From: Patagioenas fasciata
Taxonomy: Eukaryota > Chordata > Aves > Columbiformes > Columbidae
Length of the DNA: 64,000 nt
NCBI RefSeq assembly: GCF_037038585.1
Contig: NC_092521.1
Location: 51,530,398-51,594,397 of the forward strand
Reading direction: 5' to 3'
In this document: positions 12,501-25,590 of the stretch, one piece after another
Layout of the letters: each line of letters starts with the position of its first letter
Numbering within the stretch: position 1 is the first letter of the stretch
Position numbers and translations under genes: made by a program
Notes under the pieces: model-generated
Told to the model about the DNA's origin: nothing
What the model saw: only the letters and a program-made list of their open reading frames with translations
The model's database searches: none

Positions 12501-15500
12501 CTTGGGTTTCTTTGGGGGGCCACTGCTGGGGATCAGGTGCTCCTACGGGATGTACTCTGCAAGCCAAGTCTTCTCCCCATGGCTACTGTGTGGGACTGCC
12601 TTTGCTTTCCTCAGTGGAAACACCACCCAGCCCATCCAAGGACTGAATTTGTCACCTTCTATTTTTCAAGAATCCTTTAGTGCGCAGGAGAGCTATTTCC
12701 CCTAAGAAAGCAATATATTGGTCAGCAAGTGAGTCACTCCTCTGCAAACACCAGCCCTTTTATAGCAGGGCTACTTTTGTGCAACCCTATGGTTTCAGAT
12801 GATTTCCACAGAAATCTCCAGCAGGAAATTCCCCGAACAGTGCACTGATAATGTTCTTTGCTCAATATAGCCAAATCGAAGCCTGAGCCTGGAGCCTGAG
12901 CCTTGGTACTTTCCATCTCTAAATACTTCCTTCTGTACTACTGGTTACAGAGACATTAGGATTAAACTCCCTTATGACTTCCCTGTGAGGTTGCTCCAGT
13001 TAAAGAGACACACAGTGAAAAAAAAAAAAAAATGGAAGAGCTGATCTTGCTTTTTGGAAAACCAACTCGAAAGTTTTCAGCCAAAATGTATTACCTCCAT
13101 GATCCAAATGGGTAGAAAGAAAGCACATATAGAAAATATGATGAAGAAAGAAGTGAAGCAGATTGCCTTAAACTTGGAATTATGAAAAATGTGACAATGA
13201 GCAGAAATACTTTTATTTCTGGCACATTAGGCAGTGTAAGTTTTCCTGTCCTGACTAACCTGGAAGAAGCTAAAAAGTATGAGCTGGGTATGCTAAGCAG
13301 TTATTGCTGTGTTATAGCCAATACTCCAGACAAAGCAGAGCAGGCCAGGGCTCTGCAAACATTCTGGGTTACCTGAAGGAGATGAGCTAACAAGAAACTA
13401 GACCATGCAGTGAATGCCTCTGTTCTTCTCCAGTTTAGGCTTGGTATATCATCAGATAGGAAGAGGCATTTACTTTTAATAATCACTGACTGGTGGGTTG
13501 AATTCCTCCAGTCCTTACTCAGATTTGATTTGCGTGGTGTTTCGCTTGCATAGGATTAAATGAAAATAAAATGCAACAAAACACACTGTATACCAAGTAC
13601 TTTAGCGGAACAGACAACGTCTACCTTATTGCGACTGCAACAGCAATATGCAGCTACTGCAGGTTGCTAGCATCAACGCGAAAGCATTTAGGGGCAGAAT
13701 GGTGAAGAAAACACCTCGTTCAATGAAAGAAGCCAGATCAGCTAGGCAAGCAGGGTATGTTTACCTGAATAATGGCATTCATTCAAAACTCCTTATCCCT
13801 TGTGAAGACAGGCTGCTCCTTTACGGGGGGAGCATAGCAGGGTTTCTCACACAGTGGATAATATAGCTCTTGCAGCCCAATGCCATTCAATACCATGCTG
13901 CCACCTTGACGCAAAGCATTTTATAAGGGTTATAAGGAGATCTCAAGAGCATTTCTCCCAACTACAGGATTTTTCCAGAGAAGTTTCCCTCCCTGGACAG
14001 TGCCGTCTTTGCCGTACAGACATGCTCAGCATAGCCTCTTTTGGCTTGGTGGAGAAGTGAATCATCCTGCCAGTGAAACTGCAAGATGATTGATAGAGAA
14101 CATTTGAGGAAAACCTTTGATTGGCGAGGCTATGAGAGTCTCTTGCAAAATCTGCATTGGCAAGCACAGCCACATAACTGGATTCCTAATACAATTGCCT
14201 CCAGTTGCATATGCAAATAGGGTTTTCATCTAAGCACAAAATAGGAGTTGTCTGTCAGTAGATTTCTTTCATTTCACTATCAGTTTCTTGGCTACTTGGA
14301 ACACAAAGAATAAGAAATGGAAGAGCAAGACCTTAGAGGACCCAGCTGAAAAGTAAGAAACAGAAAAATTATGTGCAAAGGATATAGACTTGGTATCTCT
14401 GGCAAATGTCCACATTTAAGTGGACTTTTCACATTATATGAATAACTGTTGTGAGTTGTTGACAAATATAGTTTTTCTGTTCTCTCCACAACATGAAAAA
14501 TCCCTTTTCTGTTTTTGCAGTAGCTCCAAACACCAAGGCTTACGCTTAGCAGCAAATGCTATTTAATTGCAAGTAAACATTAGTGGAATAAAATTTATAT
14601 GGGATCTTTTTTTTTTTTGTGCAAAAAGCAGCTGCTTTAAGCATATAAAAGAGTGAATGCAACCGCTCATCTGCTCCCACTTGGAAGGCTGTTGACATAC
14701 ATTGCTCTTTAATATTGACTGGTGTGGAAATAAGTAGATTATTAGGTTTTACTCTCTAAGCTGCTCCCTGTTCTGGCAACAGTTATAAGTCAAGTGCATG
14801 AAGCATAAGTGATCACTTTATATGACTATCCCAGTCTTAACTAAGGTTTGCTGGATTTCCAGAAGACCATCCTTTTAATGGGTTGCACATTGGAAGATTC
14901 TCCTGGTATGGAAGACTGGTTGCTCACCAACTCATATTGGTTGCTCACCAACTCCTTGGTTGCTCACAGCATTTGGAAAGAAGTAAAAGCATTTTATTGA
15001 AGAAATTTCTGTCAAAATGTCTCTACACTAATTTCCTTGAACAAAAAAAGAAATATCATCTATCACCTCTGAAGCTAGAACAGGAAGGAAGCTCTTCCTT
15101 TAGCTGAAGGGAATGGAGAGAGCACTTCCCTTTATAAAATTCAAAGGAAGGAGTGAATAAATACACTAGCTGTCAGCAATTGTGGGTATAAAAATGTGAA
15201 GCTTTTTAAAATAGAAGTATTTCATTTTTATGCCTGAACACCAAAAACATCTAAGAGGATTTAGTCTGAACACATTTATACCTCTGAACACATTGCAAAA
15301 TGAAGTACACATTTTTCATTTCTAAAACCACTTCCAGTCTTCAAGAAAACTGGAAGTGAGTTTTGGACACAATCTGACAATTAAAACAACTACTATTTTC
15401 TCATGCTGCTACGTGTCACAGAGCATGACCTTTTATTATGATTTCTTTGGTAGTTGTTCCCTTCAGAATTGCATGGGAGTGTGGATACTTCTTCAATGAC

Positions 15501-16814
15501 CAAAGAAATCCTAAGTCTGTTTGTATATGTGAGAACCGAAGCCTGACTTACACACTACAATACTTGTCGTGTAGTCAGAACAGAAGTTAGATGTGGTTTC
15601 AATAGCAGTAAATCCTTTTCTAACAGAATGACCTGTAAGAAATGTAGGGAGCCCCTACTACTTATTTATGTGATAGCATTTCTCTTATTAATCCACCCTG
15701 CCCTTATGCATGCTGCTCTTTTAACAGAAATGTTCCAGACAGATGGGCAATTGTAGTCTATATTTTTTTCTCATTAATGTTCCCATAAATTATGTGATGG
15801 ATCTGATCTCCTCAAGGTCTCAAGTCATGGAAATTTACACCTGCAAGAAACCACAGCAATAAATGATTATACTACTAAAGAGAAAGTATAGATGCCATGA
15901 GATGGCAACAAAGGACTGTGGCAAAGTTTATTAAATGTTTTTATTAAAACAGTGAGATCTGAGTGCCCCACATTAGGACGGCATGGAGACAGGGATCATT
16001 TGTCCATTTGATGCTTCCATGTTACTAATATGAGAAAATGTTTCAGTGATAGCGTTAATATTTTGGAGGTATGCAGGCTAAAACACAGGCTTTTCTCTGA
16101 TGCCCCTGCATTCTGGGTGGCTTACGCAGCTCTTACCTAAACCCCAGATACTTGGGACCTTGGGATGCTTGTCCTAGTTGCTTATCTGTATGGTTTCAGC
16201 AGTATATAGATAGCAGCTCTCAGTTGCGGTTCATTGCCTTGGCTGGTGGCTAAAAGCAATGCTAAACATCAGTCTCAGGCCTTTTCTCTTAGGTGACGAT
16301 TTTGTTGCATATTTGTTCTTTGAGCTAAAGATTCTGAAATGGAAACATTTTCCTAGGAGAGGTGAGAAGGAGAAACTGCTGTTGGGGAAGAGTTTTCACC
16401 CGAAGTGCCCAGGTTTTTCAGTACTGCTGATAATAACTTAGAGAAAGTATGCACAGAAATATCTGAAGTTCAGCTCCCTCTTGGAGCCATAGACAACACT
16501 TACCAGCTAGAACTGGAAGGGAATCTGTCACAAAAAAGAAAACTAAACCCAAATGGTGCCAGTGGATGCCCTAGTGATGAGTTTGCTTCTTTACACAAGG
16601 CACCATTGGATTAAGTGATTCATATTATGGAGGAAGGAAGTGATGAATAGCAACAGAATGTGAGCTCCCAGGTAATCAATCATATTTTGTATGTAGTTGA
16701 TAAATTTGTGTCTGCTTAATCTGAAAATATAAAACCTGATTTTACCTCTCTTTCAATTTTATATCCTTCTACCATGAGGCTGACAGAAATCAAAAGTGCA
16801 TTTCCTGGTTATCT
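9546..16814. other. intergenic, no gene recognised
   Basis: No conserved exon is visible. The stretch contains an A-run (13018-13032), scattered T-runs and a slightly richer segment at 13.6-14.1 kb with short overlapping frames on both strands. That segment could be conserved non-coding DNA, but nothing in the sequence proves it. Confidence 0.5.
14917..14968 (+). repeat. short imperfect tandem repeat, about 2.5 copies
   Basis: The phrase ttggttgctcaccaactc repeats with small changes at about 22-bp spacing: two near-full copies and a partial third. It is a small minisatellite-like duplication of no evident function. Confidence 0.75.
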
Positions 16815-16816
16815 TA

Positions 16817-17041
16817 CCCTGTTTCCCCAAAAATAAGCCCTAGCCCAAAAAGAAGCCCTAGCATGATTTTTTTCAGGATTTTTGAGGATGCTTGAAATAT
16901 AAGCCCTACTCCAAAAATAAGACCTGGTTGTAGTTGAAAAAGTCAATTTAAATAGTGCCCAAGCAGCTATACATGTAAAACATAATAAGTTTTGGAGCAA
17001 AAATTAACATAAAACCCTGTCTTATTTTCAGGTGAACAGGG
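16817..17041 (+). mobile_element. short non-autonomous TA-flanked DNA transposon (mariner/Tc1-like MITE)
   Basis: A 225-bp element bounded by TA dinucleotides (16815-16816 and 17042-17043). It has imperfect terminal inverted repeats: the left end starts CCCTGTT and the right end, read on the other strand, also starts CCCTGTT. After four to five differing bases both share AAAATAAG, giving about 17 of 21 matching positions. Internally it repeats the phrases ataagccct and aaaataag. It has no coding capacity. TA duplication plus a TIR is the signature of the Tc1/mariner superfamily, and elements beginning CCCTGTTTCCCC with AAAATAAG repeats are known from several vertebrate lineages. Naming the exact family needs a repeat-library search. 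Confidence 0.75.
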
Positions 17042-20000
17042 TAGTTGCATCAAATTCCCTTTAATGTCCCACTTGAGACATAATTTGTCTGAGAAGTACT
17101 TTGTGTAGGATGAACAATGCACATAGTTTGACTACAGATATGATCATATTCCATGAGGATGACAACATCACTTCAGGCTCCACCTGACCAGGCCACAACA
17201 GAGCAACTGTCCTCTTGCAGAATGCAAAACAATAACGTTTTCCAAAAAAGTCTCAGTTTTATGTGTCCTGTTTTGTTCAGCCAGAAACAATAGTCTTTCC
17301 CAGACTGAAGAAATATAGAATAAATGACAATCATTATATTTTCATTTTGGAAAGGTTCACCTGGTCTAACCAATTCTGTATGGATATAGGTACCTGCCCC
17401 CAATATTCTAGAGAAAGCTTAATGGCATAATGATGCCACCTTGGCTATGAATAGAATGATTTCAGCTGATTAGTCAAGCTTAACCTACTTGTTTTGACAA
17501 GGTCTTCAAGTTTACTTCTGTTTAAACAAGAACAGAAAGCTTCTCACTGATCTTTGTTAAGTATGAAGCCATACTTTTCTGTAATGGCAGCGAAAAATGA
17601 ATGTTCAGAGATGGCAAACAAACATTTTAAAGTATACTTTGCAGAATAAGTGCCCCCTGTCTGGTTTGTTTCCTCAGATGTAGTGAAAACACCCAACGCA
17701 CGTAATAACAGAAGATGATCCAGGGTCAAATTCCTTTGTTAGGGGGTGAGCAAGAAATAATATTTTATGCATTTATTAGGTAAAAGAATGAGTATTATTC
17801 ACTCTTAGAAGTGTCATTTAATGGAAGGATCTGCACTACTATCAGAAAACTATGAATTGCAACTCTGTATAGTAAATCTTAATTAAATGTTGTTTGATCT
17901 TGAAGAAAAGAAACCTAAACTATAAATGTCAGTCCAGGTCAGATGCACACAAGGCATTTAAGAATTCACACCTCTTTTATCTACTGAATTGGATGTACTG
18001 GCCACATACTTTGTTTTTCACCAGGTTTCCTAAGACCCTTTCTCCACTATATTTTTCCCCCTCAGACGGTGACAGCTAATGAGACAATTAAGCCCTTAAT
18101 AGAGGAAGGTCACTGAGGCAGGAGAGGACAGGAGCCCTTTTATTTGGTAATGCAGAACAGTGGCCAGAGGAACAACAGTTCCCCCTGGAGCTATGGCTCT
18201 GAAACTCAAACTGAGATGAGTTCCTGTGCAGCTTCTACAGCTGTTCTTCATCTCCCTTGGGCTCATCACCCAATTAGTGAAAGTTTTTGTGGGAAGTATC
18301 ACACCGTGGTGCATCACACCGTGCTTCCTCCTGTGTGTTTCAACTTGTATCTACGCACGTGTCCAAGGCGCTAGTCCCCTAGTTGAGCAGGTTGTGTGGG
18401 CATGTCAGGGTCGGGTGGACAGGCGAGGTGGCTGGCTGATGCACACCCGTGTCTAATGCCAATCTGGAAACAGAGCATAGCCTGGACCCAGAAACTGGAA
18501 GTGAAGACAGCTCTGATAGCTTACATATTGCCTGAGCACCCTCGTCTGTAATGAAAACATTACTTATCAATCTGAAATGATACATAGCTCCACAATTACC
18601 TAGTTCTCTTTCAACCACAGCTCTGAACTGTCAGACTGGGGCTTATCTGTCCTGATTTGTAATAAGAACCAGACTGGTGGGGTGGCACTGAGAAGCATGG
18701 GGGGATGGGCTTTCAGGTCTGGTGGGATGAGGAGGAAGGCAGAGGAGGAGCTGCCTGTGCAGCTGACCACAGGCAATGCAGCTCCTGGGAGAAGCTTGCT
18801 GGAGGCAGTTTCTAACATCTGGTTTGAGAAACAGCTGTGATTTGCTGATCTACATAACTGAGATGCCTCCCTGGAATTAAGTGTCTCCAGAGGAAACTCA
18901 GCATCTGAGCAAATAAGACAACCAGGAAGGATGTGGTATTGTGATACATGGAAGTCAGGTCTTTGTTCTGTGTGCTGAACATCTTTCTTGGGTACCTTGC
19001 TTCTCACAGGAGATTTATGATGGGCAGTATCAGTGCTGGAGCCTCCCAGGATCACCATGTGGAAGTTCGTAGCTCACGAGTAATCCTGTGTCCCTCCTCA
19101 CGGTATTTGAGCTGACAGACACGCATCCCTGTCAGTGCAGAATCTTTGCCCAGGAAGCGTTTCCAGTCCTTTGTCTGGTCTCTATCTTCAGAGACCAAAA
19201 TTTCCCTTTGGACTCAATTCAAAGCCACCAGTGCCAGGGTATTTCCCCTTATATTTTGGGTATTTTTTTGCTACTTTGATCTCTTTGTGGTACCCCACAC
19301 CCTTCTGCTCCCTCCTCAGCTGCCAGCCCCTATGGTAGTGGTCCAGCATTTCTCCTCGTACTCCAGTATCAAATGCTCAATTTCACCTGTCAAGCCTTTT
19401 CTTGAAAAAGCCTGATCCCCGTGGCCTCTAATCAACATGTATTTTTGATGAAACTCTGTGTGAAGGCTTTTTATATGTATGTCTAATAAGTGGCTCTCCC
19501 ATCCCAAATGTTGCTTTGAGTAGTGAGGGGGAAAAGAGAGATGGAGGAGGCAGGGATCAGGAGAAATTGAAGAAACAATAATAGAAATATTTTGCATTCC
19601 CCCAAATGCATGAAACTATGCCTATCATTTCACAATTAAAAGTGGGATTCAGTTGCCTTTCCCCAGTGTGTTTTGAAATGGCAGGCACAGTTTTTGCAGT
19701 TCAGAGACTGCTAAGAAATTTCTAAAATATATCATATAGCAAAAGTACCTTCTGCTGGATTTTTTTTTTTAACTAGATAATTTCATGTGAAAGCTGATTT
19801 CTTATTAAAAACCAAACACATCACTTCTAATGGTCTTAGGTGCATGCCTGTGACACAGATGAAATTCGGGTTTCAATGATATGTGCCCAAGTTATAATTT
19901 TTCAGGAAAACGCAACAATTACAATTAATATAATTGAAAACAGAGGCAAACAAAGCACAAGTCACAAACAAGTAGTGGAAGAAAAATCCCTGTCTTATGA

Positions 20001-21884
20001 AAAGAGGTTATTATTGTAGCCACAAGTAAATTTTCCAGGTCAGTCATCTCTCTCAAACACACATAGCTCTGCTATCTGACCAACTACTGCATTTTACGCT
20101 CACATATACATACTTAGTGCTTCATGTTTCCTACTGCTTGCTGCCTCAGTCACACCTGATGGCCATAAATGTGGTTTCTTCTGCTCTCCAGTGCATGAAG
20201 ATGAGACAGACTTTGGGTTCTTTCTTGTGCTTTACACGGGGCACAAACCCTTCAAGTGTTTTGAGGTGACACACCTTCAGCTTCTGCTAGGGCCAGGGCA
20301 AGCAGCTCCAGAAGACAACCTTGGGTACATCAGTACTTGTTAACTCTGGAGTCAGACTTGTGTTTGAGCCCGAATATCAGATTGTCCACACTGCCTACGT
20401 GGGCTGTCAAGCTCTGGCTGATGTCCTGAGGAAGCTGGTAGGCTGACCACTAGAAAAGCCCAGGAACAAGGGAAGAACTGGCCCTTTTCTTCAGACAGTG
20501 TAGAAACCAACACTTCAAGACACGGTTCAGCAAATTAAAGTCCAAATCTTGGTGTGGCAGAACAGATGTAGCAAAGGAGACTTAGACTCTGGAAAAGAAA
20601 TTTGGGGTGGTTGGCACATCTGAAAATCAGGACTTTGTTGTCATGCCTGGCGAACCGTCTACCTTCCAAATTTAATACACCCACACTGAGAAAACTGACC
20701 CTAATCCTTATACGCTTTACAATTTTTGGTCTTGCCTGTGGGAATTTTGAATTGCCAAGTAAATCAAAGTTATATCTCAAGTTACCTTTGCCTCATAAAG
20801 TCCTGAGCATTTATATTCCTAGGACAGAAAGTGCAGAAGACTAATCCACCCACAAAGACAAAAAAAAAATCATATACAAATGTCCCTTGTTGTGACTATA
20901 CATAATGACAATAATTTTGTGAACTTGTTGAGATATATGTGCTATTGCAACCTGTACAAAGTAAAATATTCATCATTCCTTAACTAACATTCTTAAATAC
21001 CTTATTATTTAGATGGTGTTATTTAAAAGGTAGACACATAAATGCTATATAAACACCTTTCTTACAACAATGATAACTTATGTTATATGCAAATATCCAT
21101 CTGTTCCTCACTGATTCTATATCCCTGCAGAAACAGGAACAGAAAAATTACAGCTTAGTATTTAGCAAAAGCCCAACATTTAAACTACAATCATTTCTCT
21201 GCCATGAAAGATGCAGGTGTCTTAAATTGTGATATTTTTTGTGAAAAGTGCACACTTATTTGCTCCCCGTACCTGTTATGTCTTGGGTCTAAAGCTAAGA
21301 GCTTTCATACTGAAACTTGTAGGAACTCTGGCTTAAAACTGCAGAAAAATATTACTGCTATGAACTAGAGCCTTAGGGTTATACCAGCTGTGCTTCTGGC
21401 CCAGAACCTGAGTCTTTTCTCATTTAAAATGCAGCCAATACTCATGTAAATTATGTGGGCTGATCTCAGTTTTGTTTTGGGAAATGGACAAACTGTGGTG
21501 AAACAGCTTTTCTCCAGTGGCTGAATCCTGCAGGGACCTATAGCCCATGCAAAACTTCTCTCCTATAAGTAACTTTAAAAGCTTTAAACTTCAAAAGACC
21601 TTTCATAGAGAAAGCTGAGAAGAATGTCTCCTGAAGATATCTTTAGCTAATTGAGTGTTCATGCACTTAATTTCTGTGAAGATGCTGTTACTTGTCCTTC
21701 CTGAATAGCTCTGCTTGTGGTCCTTTAGGTATATGTATTTACTGCAAGCTGAGCTGCATTCTTTATGGACTCCTGCTGACTCAGACAGAGGCTCTCGATT
21801 GAGCTGAAGTCTTGTTCATGTGGAGTGAAGTCAATAGGAGCATTTCCAGGGAATCAGATGCGCTTTGATGGGCCCTAGCCCAGG

Positions 21885-21990
21885 ACAAGAGTTTATAGCG
21901 TTTGGAGCCAGAAAAAACCTGGATGAGATCATCTGGTTCGATCTCTAGTTAATCACAGGATATGCAAGTTTTATCCAGACATGCCAGTAT
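21885..21990 (-). repeat. probable ancient amniote CR1-type repeat trace
   Basis: The words gagatcatctggttcgatc and taatcacagga resemble the old amniote phrase 'gatcatctagtctgacctcc...taacacagg' found in diverged CR1-like repeats of turtles, crocodilians and birds. Divergence is high, so family and orientation are uncertain. Confidence 0.4.
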
Positions 21991-22889
21991 TGAAACAACA
22001 TTTTTGTTTTTTAACAAAATTAGAAATTGTGTGTGATGGAGAGGAGAAACAGAGATCTCTTCTTCATGGCATGGCACCCCAGCTGCTGGTGACTCCAGCT
22101 CCATCGTCAGCCACTGAGATGCATCTGACTGCGCAGTGGTACCCGCTTCCTTCCCAAATCCTGAAGTAAGATCAGGATCGTCAGACTACTGAAAAAAATT
22201 TAATCAATGATGTTTCCCATCAAACTCAGGAGCAAAGGTGGAAAACAGAACCAGGCTGACATACTTTAGGGACAGAAGACTGTAAATACTGGCCAGCCTT
22301 ATCCTCTCATGATGTGTATGTACATATAATACAATATCGAAATACAGTTGTACAAGGTTAAATCAAAAATATGTATAGCTCAACACTACTTCCAAAGCAG
22401 CAGATACTTACAAGAAATACAAAAAGCATGGCAATATAAAATAATCTGTTTCATCATCAGTGGTTTAGGAATCTCTTGAACTGGAGGTTGGACCCGGACC
22501 AGCACACTGCAAGAAACTGGTGGAGGGGTCTCTCCTCCAGGAACTGCCTAATATTTTATTAAGTCATTGAGTTTACTCCCAGAATCTGGATTGATCCCTT
22601 TTTTCTTTTAATATATTTAATGTCATTATAAGAACTCTGTGTGAGGGTAAATCCACTTCCTTCTCATAAGCTGTCTCAATATTTTCCTCACAGCTATGAG
22701 GAAATGTCTTATTTCAAGGCTGGATTTTTCCAACTCTGACTTCCCGGTGCTAGATCTTATCATGCCTTTGTCAGCACACTTGAAACGGAGGATGGAAAAC
22801 AGATTTTTCTCTTTCCCTTCCCCTGTTGTACTGTATCCATTTTTAAGTAATAGTCACTCAGATTTTTAAAATCCTGATCCAGAGGACCG

Positions 22890-23000
22890 TTTAATTGCAT
22901 GATTTATTTTAAGTACAAAAGTAATCCCATTGACATCAATGGGACTACTCTCAGGTTAAAAGTTAAATGGATGGTTAAGTGCTTTGCCTGAATACTATTT
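22890..23000. repeat. ancient palindromic amniote repeat trace
   Basis: It centres on a perfect hairpin at 22925-22944: a 9-bp arm tcccattga, 2-bp loop and arm tcaatggga. It is followed by actactctcagg and taagtgctttgcctgaat. These words match an old palindromic repeat common in reptile and bird genomes ('cccattgacttcaatggg ... cttaagtgctttgctgaat'). It is non-coding and much older than the CR1 and LTR copies. Confidence 0.5.
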
Positions 23001-23357
23001 AAGTTCTTTTTAATTTCTCATTCCTTGCTCATGATACTTGATCTGCATGATGTGTTGGAAGCACAGCAGTTCAAGTAAATAGTTCAACATGGGATCACGT
23101 AGGTTACAACACAGCAATTTCCATTGCAGCTTTTGTCTAGCACTGAAGGAATTCTGACTGATGGATACCAAGGGCTTTTTTGATGTTATTTTCTCTGAGG
23201 AACTAATGCTCTTCATTCCTGCTAATTCCCTCTGCTGCCTAGTTTATTTTTTCAGCAGTGCCCTAAACAAGAAAGGTTTCCTTCAAACAATAGGCTGCTT
23301 TGCACTCTGTGTGTGTGTGGTTTACTGAATCCAGACCTAGGGAAAATGTACTGGTCT

Positions 23358-23433
23358 TCAGCTGGTATGAATCAGAGCTGTTTGCAGAGATGAGGGAGCT
23401 ACGCTTATTTACATCAGCTAAGAATCTGACCTG
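23358..23433. repeat. ancient palindromic amniote repeat trace
   Basis: Left arm tcagctggtatgaatcagag and right arm acgcttatttacatcagcta are imperfect inverted copies of each other, followed by agaatctgacctg. This layout matches the old 'cagctggtgtaaatcag ... ctgatttacaccagctgagg' palindrome found in turtles, crocodilians and birds. The centre has decayed. Confidence 0.5.
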
Positions 23434-24837
23434 TTGTCTGCTGAGTTAATATATAAATGTGTGTATGTGTGCAGTTAAACATATAAGACCTGGACAAATG
23501 AATAGGCCTTCAGTAAGCTGCTCTTGGGATGTGAGATATAGTATTAGAGACACGAGGGCAAAAGGCTGAAATTAAAGCTTATTTTTTCCTGAGGTCATGT
23601 ATGAATATATATAATATGGTATCGTCTCCCAGCGCAAATAGCAAAATACTTTTGAATAATGTTTGCAATGTATTTACATCCATACTATGGACCTTCAAAA
23701 GCTTTCTAGCACTTAAGGTGTTTTAAATAAATCTGCATTATTTCAGAATTTTTAGTAGTAGGCACCGACCATTCCTGTGTCCTATATATATGTGACCAGG
23801 GGCTCTGGCTCCTTTTGCAAACAATGCAAAGTGGCCGTTTCAGATCAGCCAAGCTAGGAAGTTAAGTAATGCCTAACTCATGGTTTCAATTATTTTCTAA
23901 AGGCTTCTATATCTGTCTGTTGGCCAGATGCGAAGCTGAACCCGTTCTGTAAGGTGCTCAGAGTATACAGTGAGACTACTCTTTTGCATAGAGTACTACC
24001 CAAATACTCCAGATTTTTGTCAATATTCCAGAGGAAAATCTTATTTCATGAAATTTCGTACTAGTAATTTGCATATGGTAACTATATTGTACCTAGCAGA
24101 GATCAGATTATTTAAAAACGAAATAAAACTCAAGTTGAATGAGCAAATGGTTACATTTTTCTCCCTAATTTCCTGTTGGAGCTGAGGTGTGGTTATTTTT
24201 CACATCCTCAAATTTTATAAAAATCTCAGTGTAGTGGTGCAAAAGAGCTTTGATTTGTATAGGAGGCAGTTTAGTTTTCCAGAGCTCGGGAAAGACAGGG
24301 CTCCACTGTAATGAGACCCTCTAAGAGCAAAGAGGTCATCGCTCCAGCAATTCCTGGAATAACATTTTGATGTAATTGCTGAGTCAGACATGCAAAGCCA
24401 TAAACAAAATTGTACCACTGAAAAACAGCGAAGTAATTCACTTTAGCAATTTTTTGAGAAAAAGAATACCTCTCAGTTAAATGTATAAATAAGATCCTAC
24501 CCCAAATATCCTTCCATGAAGTAGAAGTTCATGGACATCTTGATCTGCAGACAGCATTTTCTCCATTGTGCTAAGTAACCATAGTGGCTCTATCTTTCAA
24601 GATTTTTTTCACATCCATTATCTGTAGGAAACAAAATAAAAACATCAGCATCAGGAAGTCCTACCAGCCACTGTCCAGAAAGTAAGATGTGCGACACTGT
24701 GCTGGAGTCTAATTATAATGTAGCTAACCCAAAACCCAAGTGAAAAGGTAGCATGGCTTTGAAGTATTCGAGACCAATCCTAAGTAAATTTTTGTGCTCT
24801 GTAGGACTTTGCCTTCATCTTTTATGGGTTTAAGGTC

Positions 24838-25011
24838 TCCTCAGAGTTTTCTCTTTTCCAGGCTGAACAACTCCAACTCCCTCAGCCTGTCCTCATAGGA
24901 GAGGTGTTTCAATCCTCTAACCATTTCTGTGGCTCTCCTCTGGACCTGCTCTGAAAGGTCCTTGCCTTTTTTTTTGTGCTGGGGTCTCCAGAGCTGGATA
25001 AATGAGGAAAT
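24838..25011 (-). mobile_element. older CR1 LINE fragment, interrupted
   Basis: Read on the - strand it gives the CR1 ORF2 end around 'gaggacaggctgagggagtt' and 'ggagttgttcagcctgg'. On the + strand this is aggctgaacaactccaactc and ctcagcctgtcctcatagga. It stops abruptly at 25011, where a fresh CR1 3' end begins, so it appears to have been the target of the next element. Its own 3' tail is not recognisable on its left side. Confidence 0.8.
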
Positions 25012-25590
25012 CACAGAATTATTGTGGTTGGCAGGGATCTCTCCAGATCACCCAGTCAACCCTCCCTGCTCAAGCAGAGCCACCAAGATCATGACCAAGA
25101 CCAGGTTTTTAATATCTCCACAGATGGAGACTCTGCACCCTCTCTGGGCAAACTTTTTCAGTGTCTGACCATACTCACAGTAAAAACAGTGGGGTTTTTC
25201 TGTTCAGATGGAATCTCATGTGTTTCACGTTGTGCCCACTGCCTCTTGTCCTGTCACGGGACACCACTGGAAAGAGCCTGGCTCCCTTGTATTCATTCCC
25301 TCCCATCAGGTATTTATATAGATTGATAAGATCCCCCTGAGCCTTCTCCAGGCTAAAAAGTCCCAGCTCTTTTGTCCCATCCTTATACAAAAGATGCTCC
25401 AGTCCCTTAATTATCTTTATATCCCTGCACTGGACTTGCTCCAGCGAGCCCATGTCTTTTTCACTGGGTAGCCCGGAACCAGACCCAGAACTCCAGGGTG
25501 TGACCTCATCAGTGCTGAGTAGAAAGAAAGGATCACCTCACGTGACCTGATGGCAATCCTCTTCTTAATGCAGCTCAGGAGACTGCTGGC
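25012..25590 (-). mobile_element. CR1 LINE inserted into or beside an older CR1
   Basis: A - strand copy whose 3' end lies at about 25012 (atcacagaattattgtggtt is the complement of a CR1 tail). The 3' UTR (caagcagagccaccaag), the ORF2 end (complement of the 'LGLFSLE' and 'GLEHLLY' coding words) and further ORF2 sequence follow up to about 25590. It directly abuts the older - strand fragment on its left. Both are 5'-truncated and non-functional. Confidence 0.88.

Larger units (their letters stand above)
17044..24829. other. intergenic, no gene recognised, with a few ancient repeat traces
   Basis: AT-rich sequence without recognisable exons. The longest frame, on the - strand at 18.60-19.06 kb (152 codons), has no family signature. 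Old repeat traces near 21.9, 22.9 and 23.4 kb are listed separately. Confidence 0.5.

Noticed and set aside
18298-18324. Two copies of atcacaccgtg spaced 15 bp apart
   Set aside because: A short two-copy repeat with no array structure; probably chance or a small slippage, and not a CRISPR.
18600-19058. 152-codon - strand frame
   Set aside because: No recognisable domain, low-complexity serine/proline content, and no gene context.
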